This document shows, one piece after another, positions 34,114-41,695 of a stretch of DNA of 64,000 bases. Positions within the stretch are counted from its first letter, which is position 1. Each line of letters opens with the position of its first letter. Position numbers and translations under genes: made by a program. This stretch comes from Pseudomonadota bacterium (GTDB lineage Bacteria > Desulfobacterota > Desulfovibrionia > Desulfovibrionales > Desulfovibrionaceae): the NCBI GenBank assembly GCA_023419375.1, contig JAEZYD010000047.1:186001-250000 (forward strand). Reading direction: 5' to 3'. Under the pieces are notes generated by a model. It had not been told where the DNA came from, did not search any database, and worked only from the letters and a program-made list of their open reading frames with translations.

Positions 34114-35157
34114 ATGCAGGTAAAGACGTTCACAGGGGCCACATCACAGGAAATTCTGGCCAGAATCAAGGCCGAGATGGGGCCTGACGCCGTTATCCTG
34201 GGCAACCGCACCTATCGCAAGAACGGTGCCGTCTGCCATGAAATAACTGCCGGGATCGAGCGCCCCAAGACAGAAGCAGCGCAAGCCGCAGGCGCGCCTG
34301 CTGGCTGGGGTGAATGGCACAAGGAATGGATGCATCTCAAGGATCAGATTTTTGCCTTGATGAAGCCGGCCATTCAGCTTGAACGCCTCACCCCCCGCCA
34401 GCGTGTTGCTCTGGAATATTTGCAGCGCGAAGGTGTTTCTGACTCTGTGGCGGTTGACCTTTACCAGCGTTTGCTGGCGGAACCCGGAGCCTCCGTGCTT
34501 GAATGCCTCTGCGGCATGGTGCCGGTTAAGGCCTGGGGCGCGGAACAGTGGCGGCAGCGCATCCACCTGATGGCCGGGCCTTTCGGTTTTGGCAAAACCA
34601 CAACGGCCCTGCGCTTTGCACTGCACCTGCGCAAACACGAACCAGAAGCGCGCATTGCCTTTATCAACGCCGACTGCCTGCGCGGCAACGGCAGGCTGAT
34701 TTTGCGCCACTGGGCTGAGCTTTCCAATTTTACGTATATGGAAGCGCCCGACAAGGCCGCCATGGAACTAGCCCTGGCCGCCACCCGCGAGGCCCGCGCC
34801 GTATTCATTGATGTTCCCGGCCTTGACCGCAACGGCAATCTTGCCCACTGGCGGGCCGACATGGGCCTGGACACTGTGGAAGCCGCTACGCACCTTACGC
34901 TTTCACCATTTTTTGACGCACTGCAAACACAGGCATTTTTACAAAGATACAAATTTGAAGGGCCTGGCTCCCTTGTATGGACCAAGCTGGACGAAGCCGT
35001 AAGCTTCGGCAATATTGTAAATGTGGCCTGCGCTGCCGGATTGCCGGTTTCAGCACTGTCGTTCGGCGCGGAACTCAAGGAAAGCCTTGCCCCGGCCACC
35101 GAGCCGCTGGTCTGGCGTCTTATTTTCAAAAGGCAACTTCCCGGCCAGGCCGCCTAG
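34114..35157 (+). CDS. flhF: Flagellar placement GTPase FlhF
   Basis: A 347-residue SRP-type GTPase that sets the place and number of polar flagella. The opening MQVKTFTGATSQEILARIKAEMGPDAVILGNRTYRKNG is the family's N-terminal domain. The NG domain follows: P-loop GPFGFGKTTTALRFA (about residue 155; most FlhF have GPTGVGKTTT), NADCLRGNG in place of the usual DTYRIGA, and FIDVPGLDRNG for the DTAGRS motif. These changes at G2/G3 mean GTP hydrolysis may be weakened. WTKLDEAVSFGNIVNVA near the end is standard. It is transcribed from a sigma-54 promoter and followed closely by flhG. Confidence 0.9.
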   Translation: MQVKTFTGATSQEILARIKAEMGPDAVILGNRTYRKNGAVCHEITAGIERPKTEAAQAAGAPAGWGEWHKEWMHLKDQIFALMKPAIQLERLTPRQRVALEYLQREGVSDSVAVDLYQRLLAEPGASVLECLCGMVPVKAWGAEQWRQRIHLMAGPFGFGKTTTALRFALHLRKHEPEARIAFINADCLRGNGRLILRHWAELSNFTYMEAPDKAAMELALAATREARAVFIDVPGLDRNGNLAHWRADMGLDTVEAATHLTLSPFFDALQTQAFLQRYKFEGPGSLVWTKLDEAVSFGNIVNVACAAGLPVSALSFGAELKESLAPATEPLVWRLIFKRQLPGQAA

Positions 35158-35190
35158 CGCGGCATGAGCCATAACATGTGGAGCAGACAG

Positions 35191-36003
35191 ATGAGCGGCA
35201 CTTTCCCTCTGGTTTTTTCCGTCACCTCAGGCAAGGGCGGCGTAGGCAAGACCAATATCTCGGTCAATCTCGCCATTTGCCTTGCGCAGCTGGGCAAGCA
35301 GGTGGTGCTTATTGACGCCGACCTCGGCCTTGCCAACGTAGACGTGGTGCTTGGTCTGACCCCGCAGAAGAATATTTTTCATCTGTTCCACGAAGGGGCT
35401 ACCATTTCGGACATACTCTTTCCCACGCCTTACGGCTTTTCCATCTTGCCTGCTTCTTCCGGCATGAGCGAAATGCTCACCCTTTCCACGGGGCAGAAGC
35501 TTGAGCTGCTTGAAGCCGTTGACGAAATGGAAGACGGGCTTGACTACCTCATCGTGGATACCGGTGCGGGCATCAGCGACAACGTACTCTATTTCAACAT
35601 GGCTGCGCAGGAACGTCTGGTGGTGCTTACGCCGGAACCGACCTCGCTCACTGACGCCTATGCCCTCATCAAGGTGCTGAAAAACAATCACGGCGTTGAA
35701 CGCTTCAAGGTGTGCGTCAACATGGCCCCGGACCTCAAGACGGCCAAGGACATGTTTGTGCGTCTGCATCAGGCCTGCGACCATTTTCTCAGTGGCGTCT
35801 CCCTGGAGCTCGTGGGCGTTATCCCGCGCGATACAGGCGTGCGCAAGGCCGTGGTGCAGCAGTTGCCCTATTGCATAAGCGAACCGCAAAGCCCGGCGGC
35901 AAAGGCCACCATGTCGCTGGCCAAGAATATCAGCGCATGGGAAGCCCCCGAAAACCTCGACGGCAACATCAAGTTTTTCTGGAAAAAGCTGCTGTTCCGC
36001 TAG
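35191..36003 (+). CDS. flhG: Flagellar number regulator FlhG (FleN), MinD-like ATPase
   Basis: A 270-residue ParA/MinD ATPase. The deviant Walker A motif SGKGGVGKTNISVNLA is near residue 14, followed by VVLIDADLGLANVDVVLGL and LIVDTGAGISDNV for the Walker B region. FlhG counters FlhF and limits flagellar number, and in some species represses the flagellar master activator. I chose ATG 35191 because GGAG lies seven bases upstream; an in-frame ATG at 35164 has no ribosome site but would give 279 residues. The C-terminus ends in a basic amphipathic segment (FFWKKLLFR) suited to membrane contact, as in MinD. Confidence 0.92.
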   Translation: MSGTFPLVFSVTSGKGGVGKTNISVNLAICLAQLGKQVVLIDADLGLANVDVVLGLTPQKNIFHLFHEGATISDILFPTPYGFSILPASSGMSEMLTLSTGQKLELLEAVDEMEDGLDYLIVDTGAGISDNVLYFNMAAQERLVVLTPEPTSLTDAYALIKVLKNNHGVERFKVCVNMAPDLKTAKDMFVRLHQACDHFLSGVSLELVGVIPRDTGVRKAVVQQLPYCISEPQSPAAKATMSLAKNISAWEAPENLDGNIKFFWKKLLFR

Positions 36004-36173
36004 AATTACGGGCGGGATTCCGGGTCTGACAGGCCTTTGGCGACAGAAGCAACGCACCATAACCTCAACGTGTCAAAAACGCAGCGCACCCAGCCTTGGC
36101 GGGCAGGTGGGGCGAGGCATAACAGGCATCCAGATGCCACGGGGTAGAAGAGGCAAATCCGAAGGAAACCAAC

Positions 36174-36953
36174 ATGAAGACCGGCACAGCGCAAGCGCAA
36201 GCTCCCTGCCCCTGGGAAGCGCTCGAAACCGGGGCAACCCCTTGGGAGAGCTTTTCACCGGCAGAGCAGGAATCTGTGGTGCGTCACTATGCGCCCAAGA
36301 TACGCTTTCTCGCTTTGCGGCTCAAAGCCAAGTTGCCGCGCAGCATAGAACTTGGGGAGCTGATCAGCTCCGGCACCCTGGGCCTCATGGAAGCCTTGGG
36401 CAAGTTCAGGCCGCAGCTTGGCATCCGCTTTGAAACGTATGCCGAAAGCCGCATCAAGGGAGCCATGCTCGATGAATTGCGTCGGCTTGACTGGTTTCCC
36501 CGGTCGTTGCGTCAGCGTGTGTGGGTGCTTGATGAAGCCATGCGCAAGGTTGAGCACGAGCAAGGCCGACAGGCCACCGAGGACGAACTGCAAAAGATCA
36601 CCGGCCTCGACATGCGCGATGTGCGGCAGGGGCTTGAAGCCCTGCAAAACCAGCTCTGGATTTCACTTGACGCCATTCAGGACACGCTCTCGGGCGAAGG
36701 CCCCGAAGGCGGAGAACCCTTCCGCAGCACTGCCCTGCAAGAGCTTGTGGAGCGCGTTGCGCCGCTGATCGACCGCTTGACGCCAAGAGAAAAGTTGGTA
36801 CTCTCGCTGTATTATACTGATGAGCTGAATATGCGTGAAACTGCCGAAGTCATGGGCATCACCGAAGGCAGGGTTTCACAATTGCATTCCCAGGCCCTGA
36901 GCCGCCTTCGCAAGGAATTTCATAATCTCTACGGCGAAGGCACTGAAATATAA
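36174..36953 (+). CDS. fliA: Flagellar sigma factor sigma-28
   Basis: A 259-residue sigma factor for late flagellar and chemotaxis genes. Region 2 appears as VRHYAPKIRFLALRLKAKLPRSIELGELISSGTLGLMEALGKF...ETYAESRIKGAMLDELRRLDW, region 3 after it, and region 4 as LTPREKLVLSLYYTDELNMRETAEVMGITEGRVSQLHSQAL. The start follows AAGGAAACCAAC. The gap to flhG is 170 bases and shows no consensus promoter that I can identify. No anti-sigma factor FlgM gene is within the window. Confidence 0.95.
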   Translation: MKTGTAQAQAPCPWEALETGATPWESFSPAEQESVVRHYAPKIRFLALRLKAKLPRSIELGELISSGTLGLMEALGKFRPQLGIRFETYAESRIKGAMLDELRRLDWFPRSLRQRVWVLDEAMRKVEHEQGRQATEDELQKITGLDMRDVRQGLEALQNQLWISLDAIQDTLSGEGPEGGEPFRSTALQELVERVAPLIDRLTPREKLVLSLYYTDELNMRETAEVMGITEGRVSQLHSQALSRLRKEFHNLYGEGTEI

Positions 36954-37030
36954 GCTTACAACAGACAGTGGCGCACGGCTGCAACGTCTGTTGCAAACCG
37001 ATATTGACGGCGCTTCAAGGAGTTCTTCTC

Positions 37031-37411
37031 ATGCCTTACAATCCGAATATGCGTGTTCTTGTGGTTGACGATTTTTCCACCATGCGCCGCATTGTGCGCA
37101 ACATTCTGCGCCAGCTTGGTTTTCAGAACGTGGTGGAAGCCGATGACGGCACCTCGGCATGGGAAGTTCTGAACCGTGAAAAAATCGACTTTATCGTTTC
37201 GGATTGGAACATGCCCCAGATGACAGGCATTGAACTGCTCCGCAAGGTTCGCTCAAGCGAACAGTTTGCCGCCATCCCCTTTTTGATGGTTACTGCTGAA
37301 GCCCAGCAGGAAAACATCATTGAAGCGGTGCAGGCCAAGGTTTCCAACTACATCGTCAAGCCTTTCACTGCGGACACGATGAAGCAGAAAATCGACAAGA
37401 TTTTCCCCTAG
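37031..37411 (+). CDS. cheY: Chemotaxis response regulator CheY
   Basis: A 126-residue single receiver domain. The acidic pocket is VVDDF (residues 13-14), the phospho-acceptor is Asp 58 in IVSDWNMPQ, the switch Thr is in MVTAEA (about 86) and the conserved Lys in IVKPF (about 108). The sequence MRVLVVDDFSTMRRIVRNILRQLGFQNVVEADDG is very close to the CheY of E. coli and other motile bacteria. When phosphorylated it should bind the flagellar switch. The start ATG 37031 follows AAGGAG at ten bases; the open frame upstream has no site. No cheA is in the window. Confidence 0.95.
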   Translation: MPYNPNMRVLVVDDFSTMRRIVRNILRQLGFQNVVEADDGTSAWEVLNREKIDFIVSDWNMPQMTGIELLRKVRSSEQFAAIPFLMVTAEAQQENIIEAVQAKVSNYIVKPFTADTMKQKIDKIFP

Positions 37412-37701
37412 AAAATTTCACCTTAAAATACTTGTCGGTTGCGATGTGCATGCGCCCGGCAAGCATGCGTGGCGCGGATATCTACAAATATCCACGCAGG
37501 GCAGCCAGCCTCTTGCAGGCAACCTGCCCTTGGCCACAGCACCAAGATTTCCCTGGCTTTGACGGCCCGCTCCTGGCCGGGGTCAGCGCTGCCTGCGCTT
37601 ACCTGGTTTGGGGCGGGTTTTTTGTTTTTAGTGGTTGCGGTAGCGTAGTGCTGATCACGGCACGGAACAGATGAACAGGCCGTGATTGTCAGGAGAGGCG
37701 C

Positions 37702-38370
37702 GTGGCTGAAAAGCAGGATTTGAAAGACGCCCCCGTCAAGGATGAACTTCAGGTTGCGGTCAGCCAGGATACAAGCCTGCGCAAGGTCGAACTTGATCTT
37801 GACGATGCTCCGTTCCTTGTGGAACAGGCGCCTCCGCCCCCGGCCAAAACCGAGGAAGCCCCACTGCAGGTAGCCGATGAAGGGGCGGAACCAACCAAGA
37901 AGAAAAAAAAGCTGCTGATCATTGCAGCCGCTGCTGGCCTGCTCGTGCTGCTGGTGGCGGGCGCTGCAATCTGGTGGTTTGTACTGCGCACTCCCCCGCC
38001 GCCGCCTCCGGAGCCAATCAAGCCAGAGGTCATCGTGGTGCCTTCTGCAAAAACGCCCACTGCCCAGCCTGACAGCGTCAAGGAACTGGCGCCCTTTGTC
38101 ATACCCCGGCAAACACCCACCGGCGCGCGCTTTTTGATCTGCAAATTTTCAACTGTCAGCCAAAGCCCCAGGGTGGGCATGGAGATTGACCACAAGCTCA
38201 TTCCTCTGCGCGACGCCCTGTATTATTACCTGAGCAGCAAGTCGGACGAATTTTTGCTGAATCCGGCCAATACGGCTACCATCAAAAAAGACCTCAGCGG
38301 GGTGCTGAACGATTACCTGACGCAGGGGCGCATTGATGACATTTTGTTTGAGAGTTATCTGAACGAATAG
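37702..38370 (+). CDS. fliL: FliL-family flagellar basal-body protein
   Basis: A 222-residue protein with a ~70-residue acidic, Pro-rich cytoplasmic tail, a basic KKKKK stop, one membrane helix (about residues 75-96), a Pro-rich linker, then a periplasmic domain. The C-terminal part, RFLICKFSTVSQSP...LIPLRDALYYYLSSKSDEFLLNPANTATIKKDLSGVLNDYL...ILFESYLNE, matches the FliL domain that surrounds stators and stabilises motor torque. The start is GTG 37702 after AGGAGAGG. The cytoplasmic tail is longer than in most FliL. The 290-base region before it shows no clear gene or promoter. Confidence 0.75.
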   Translation: MAEKQDLKDAPVKDELQVAVSQDTSLRKVELDLDDAPFLVEQAPPPPAKTEEAPLQVADEGAEPTKKKKKLLIIAAAAGLLVLLVAGAAIWWFVLRTPPPPPPEPIKPEVIVVPSAKTPTAQPDSVKELAPFVIPRQTPTGARFLICKFSTVSQSPRVGMEIDHKLIPLRDALYYYLSSKSDEFLLNPANTATIKKDLSGVLNDYLTQGRIDDILFESYLNE

Positions 38371-38372
38371 CC

Positions 38373-38408
38373 ACAGCAGCATCTGCCGGGCAGGCATGCC
38401 CGCTGCTG
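38373..38408 (+). other. Hairpin between fliL and the next gene
   Basis: CAGCAGC and GCTGCTG flank an inner GGGC/GCCC stem, giving a two-part hairpin just after the fliL stop. No T tract follows, so it is more likely an mRNA stabiliser or processing element than a terminator. Confidence 0.45.
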
Positions 38409-38466
38409 CATACACGACCTTCTGAAGGGTCGTACAGGCCCCCGTAATCGGCAACAGGAGGCCTCC

Positions 38467-38784
38467 ATGAGCGTTGACGCCACCATGGCCGTGCTGTATG
38501 CCCAGACCAGCCTGGCCACATCCGTAAGCAATGCCGCTGCTGTCGCCCCGCAGGCATCGGCCGCCATGTCGCGCGTTCTTGCCGCCGCAATGGCAAAGCA
38601 GGAGCAGCAGCAGGTAACGCGCACGGAACCTGGAACCCAGACGGCGCTGAACCCGGATGCCGATCACAAGGGCGCACCCCATTTTGGCAGCCGCAGAAGG
38701 CGGCGGCCCCCCCCTGAACCGGAAACCCCAGCGGGTGAAACTTCATCCCCGCTTGTGGGCAACCTTTTGAACATAAAAGTATGA
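38467..38784 (+). CDS. Small unknown protein of the flagellar cluster
   Basis: A 105-residue protein of no family I recognise. The first 50 residues are Ala/Ser/Gln-rich and probably helical (AMSRVLAAAMAKQEQQQ); the second half is basic and Pro-rich (HFGSRRRRRPPPEPETP) and probably disordered. There is no signal peptide. The ribosome site AGGAGG is strong. Its stop overlaps the ATG of the next gene by four bases, so the two are translationally coupled. A flagellar role is inferred from position only. Confidence 0.65.
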   Translation: MSVDATMAVLYAQTSLATSVSNAAAVAPQASAAMSRVLAAAMAKQEQQQVTRTEPGTQTALNPDADHKGAPHFGSRRRRRPPPEPETPAGETSSPLVGNLLNIKV

Positions 38785-39206
38785 ACGACACCCTGCTTTA
38801 CGCTCTCATCATGCTCTTTTCCCTCTTCGAGCTTGCCATACTTGGCGGTGTGCTTGTTTTCTACCTGCGTTTGCGCCGGTCAGAAGCCCTGCTCAACGCC
38901 TTGCAGGGCAATCAGGACAGCCTGCTGGCGCGCATAGAAATGAACGCCCGGCTGGAAAAGGAAATCGTGGCTACGTTTGCCCAACGACAGGCGGAATTGC
39001 GGAATCTGGATGAGAAGCTCGAAGCGCGCACGCATGAACTGCGCCGTTTGCTGGAACAGGCCGAGGGCATCAGCCGCTCGCCCCAGTTTTTGCGGGAACT
39101 GATTTTGAATGGACACCGCAAAGGCCTGACCAGTCGGCAGATCGCCAAAAACGCGGGCCTCAGCGTGGATGAAGTGGATCTTATTCTTGCCCAGAACGTT
39201 CAGTAA
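38781..39206 (+). CDS. Membrane-anchored coiled-coil protein with HTH (SwrB/YlxL-like)
   Basis: A 141-residue protein. One N-terminal membrane helix (about residues 5-27) is followed by a coiled coil (about 30-95: LRRSEALLNALQGNQDSLLARIEMNARLEKEIVATFAQRQAELRNLDEKLEARTHELRRLLEQ) and a C-terminal helix-turn-helix-like segment, GLTSRQIAKNAGLSVDEVDLILAQ. This layout resembles SwrB (YlxL) of Bacillus and similar small proteins in flagellar operons, where they help flagellar basal-body maturation. Homology is by layout, not strong identity. The ATG overlaps the previous stop. Confidence 0.6.
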   Translation: MNDTLLYALIMLFSLFELAILGGVLVFYLRLRRSEALLNALQGNQDSLLARIEMNARLEKEIVATFAQRQAELRNLDEKLEARTHELRRLLEQAEGISRSPQFLRELILNGHRKGLTSRQIAKNAGLSVDEVDLILAQNVQ

Positions 39207-39292
39207 CGTTCCCAAAGCGTTGCACCTGACGAGCAGCTATTCCTGACGCAAGCCTGCAGCCCCAGACAAACAGGGTCATTCCGGCGTGCGGA

Positions 39293-39976
39293 CTAGAAGT
39301 CAAGCTTGAACTGCATGCCCAGCCCCAAGGCGGATTCCGGCTGCTTGTTGGCATTGGTTCGTTCGCGTTGCTCATCCTTGAGGATGAGTTCCGGCCCGAC
39401 CCTGATGCTCAGGTCATCGCCCGCGTCCACATCCGCATAGGCCCGCACCACATGGCGGCTTTGCATGGGGACGTTTTCGTCCGCCTCTAGTTCATGCTCT
39501 GCCTTCTTACGCCACGCGGAGTCTTCCTGCCCCACGCTCACAGCCATGCCGCTTTTGTGTTCTTCTTTTGTCGGCGGCCCCTTGAGTGCAGAATTTATGC
39601 TGGCCGTTGTGTTAACTGATTTTTCCTTGGGGGCGTCATCCCCCACAGCCCGCTTTTGCAGATCGTTGGAGCTTGCAGCTTCGCGCCAGGCATCGCGGCT
39701 CTGCCCCCCGCCCCCAAAAGCCCACGCAGGCGCGTGAATACCCTTGGAGTTCTTTTCCTTCTGCTTGCCTTCGCGCCGGTTTGTCTTGGCGGAGTTCCCT
39801 TTTTTTTCGCCAGAACGCAGCGCACTGGATTTTTTGGGGGCACTCTGAGGGGCGCTTTTGTCGGTCTGCTCTGGCGAAGCCGGATTATCTTTAGCGCATG
39901 CCAGTTCCGGCGCAGAGCAGCACAAGCCCAACGCAACGCAAAGAGAAAGGAAAAATAGGGGCAACTTTTTATCCAT
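39293..39976 (-). CDS. Secreted unknown protein with basic linker and beta-rich end
   Basis: A 227-residue protein with a clear signal peptide (MDKKLPLFFLSLCVALGLCCSAPELACA, cleavage probably after ACA). The next ~80 residues are highly charged, Lys/Ser/Gly/Asn-rich and probably disordered. The last ~50 residues look beta-stranded (RHVVRAYADVDAGDDLSIRVGPELILK) and the chain ends LGMQFKLDF, with a terminal Phe as in outer-membrane beta-barrel proteins. The protein is too short to form a full barrel. The ribosome site is AAGGGAAAAAC. It lies downstream of the RND operon on the same strand. No family or function can be given. Confidence 0.55.
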   Translation of the reverse strand: MDKKLPLFFLSLCVALGLCCSAPELACAKDNPASPEQTDKSAPQSAPKKSSALRSGEKKGNSAKTNRREGKQKEKNSKGIHAPAWAFGGGGQSRDAWREAASSNDLQKRAVGDDAPKEKSVNTTASINSALKGPPTKEEHKSGMAVSVGQEDSAWRKKAEHELEADENVPMQSRHVVRAYADVDAGDDLSIRVGPELILKDEQRERTNANKQPESALGLGMQFKLDF

Positions 39977-40153
39977 GTTTTTCCCTTACGACAGGCCTGC
40001 CCCTTCTGTAAAGCCCCTCGCGCGGGCAGGACTGACTTTCAATCCCCATATACGGGCCGCATATGCACGGCAAACGCACAGTGGGGGAAACGCCGTCAGA
40101 CGCCTCCCCCACTGTTTATCAGTCAGCGGCTGTATGCCGCTCCGGTTCGTGTA

Positions 40154-41695
40154 CTATTCGGATTTAGCCGCAGGCGCGCTGGCCCGTCCGCCAGCCTGCT
40201 CCTGCAACAGCTTTTCTGTGTTCACCACAGGGAAGCTGGGGCTTGTGCCGGGGTCTTGCCAGCCGCCGCCAAGGGCCATGCACACGCTGACGACGCTATC
40301 AAGCCTGTCGCGCAACGAGGTTGCCAGCTGCAACTCGGCAGCAAAAAGCTGACGCTCGGCGTCCAGCACCGTCAGGTAATCTGTGTAGCCGTTGTCGTAT
40401 TGCAGGCTGGCGATCTGCACGGCACGCCGCAGGCTTTCAACCTGCACCTGCATGCTGCGCACGATATGGTCGGCCTCACGTTGCGAGGTAAGCGACGTGC
40501 GGATGTCTTCAAAGGCTGTCTGCACGGTTTTGCGATACACTGCTATGGCTGCCTTTTTCTGGGCTTCGGCATCCTTGAGGTTGTACCAGTTGCGGCCAAA
40601 ATCCAGCAAAGGCACTGTGCCGCTTGCGCCATAGCTCCACGTACCAGCGGGGCCGGTAAAGAGGTTGCCCACTGAAGCGCTCAGGGAACCCAGCATACCC
40701 GTGAGGGAAATGGAGGGGAAGAACTGTGCGCGGGCAACGCCGATATTGGCATTGTAGGCCATGATGCTGAATTCTGCGGCGCGCACGTCAGGCCGACGCT
40801 CCAGAAGATCAGAGGGCAGGCCAGCGGGCAGCACAGGCGGCGCGGGCAGCATGTGGATGCCCTGTCCGCGCTTCATGGCCCTATCCATTATATCGCGGGG
40901 GGAACGGCCAAGCAGCACGGCCAGACCGGCCTCGGCCTTGTCCACAGCCACGGTGCTGGTGTGCACCTGGGCGCGGGCGGTTTCCACCTCTGCACGGGCG
41001 CGCTGCCAGTCAAGCTCGGTTATATCACCCTGCTTGTAGCGGGCGGTATAAATCCGGAAGGATTCTTCACGCGATTTCAGAGTACGGCGGGCCGTATCAA
41101 GCTGCATGTCCTGCGCCAGCAGGGCAAAGTAGCCCTGGGCCGTCTGCCCTGCCACCGAGAGGCGCAGAGCTTCGTAGCCAATGACCGTGTTCATCAGGAT
41201 ATCGCTGAGCATGGTGTACTGGTTACGGATCTTGCCCCAGAAATCCAGCTCCCAGGAGGCGCTCAACGCACCCTGATAAGCTGTGGTAGAACGCGACATC
41301 TTGCTCTGGTCAAAAGGCACCGTGTTGGCGGCTTTTTCTGACGCGCCCTGAGCGGCGGCGGAACCGGTACCGTTGATGACGGGCATCAACGCGGCAGTGC
41401 CTACGCCCACCTGCGCGGCGGCAGATTCGATCTTGGCCATGGATTCGGCCAGATCCTGATTGTTCTTCAGGGCTTCTTCAACCAGCTCTGACAACACAGG
41501 GTCGTTGAACCGGTTCCACCAGTCGGTATGCAGGGGCACAGACCCCATATCAACTGCCCGCCACTGCTTGGGCATTTCCTGCTCCGGCCTGTCATAGTGC
41601 GGAGCAAGAGAGCATGCCGAAAGCAGCATGGCCAGCATCAACACCAATGCAGGTGTCTTGAGCATTATGCCCGGGGCCTTGCCGGAAGCGCTCAT
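40154..41695 (-). CDS. RND efflux outer-membrane channel (OprM/NodT type)
   Basis: A 513-residue outer-membrane lipoprotein: signal with lipobox LLSACS, then SLAPHYDRPEQEMPKQW, the usual start of NodT-family channels. Two OEP repeats follow, including PDVRAAEFSIMAYNANIGVARAQFFPSISLTGMLG. It should form the trimeric TolC-like exit duct. The stop and start overlap the pump gene by four bases, and it is the last gene of the adaptor-pump-channel operon. The terminator is unclear: the hairpin GTGGGGG...CCCCCAC at 40081-40112 is perfect but lacks a T tract on this strand. Confidence 0.92.
   Translation of the reverse strand: MSASGKAPGIMLKTPALVLMLAMLLSACSLAPHYDRPEQEMPKQWRAVDMGSVPLHTDWWNRFNDPVLSELVEEALKNNQDLAESMAKIESAAAQVGVGTAALMPVINGTGSAAAQGASEKAANTVPFDQSKMSRSTTAYQGALSASWELDFWGKIRNQYTMLSDILMNTVIGYEALRLSVAGQTAQGYFALLAQDMQLDTARRTLKSREESFRIYTARYKQGDITELDWQRARAEVETARAQVHTSTVAVDKAEAGLAVLLGRSPRDIMDRAMKRGQGIHMLPAPPVLPAGLPSDLLERRPDVRAAEFSIMAYNANIGVARAQFFPSISLTGMLGSLSASVGNLFTGPAGTWSYGASGTVPLLDFGRNWYNLKDAEAQKKAAIAVYRKTVQTAFEDIRTSLTSQREADHIVRSMQVQVESLRRAVQIASLQYDNGYTDYLTVLDAERQLFAAELQLATSLRDRLDSVVSVCMALGGGWQDPGTSPSFPVVNTEKLLQEQAGGRASAPAAKSE

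Noticed and set aside
36974..36992. Possible sigma-54 promoter before cheY (TGGCGCACGGCTGCAA)
   Set aside because: GG and GC are 9 bases apart, one short of the required spacing.
37432..37674. 80-codon frame between cheY and fliL
   Set aside because: No Shine-Dalgarno sequence and no conserved features; probably non-coding.
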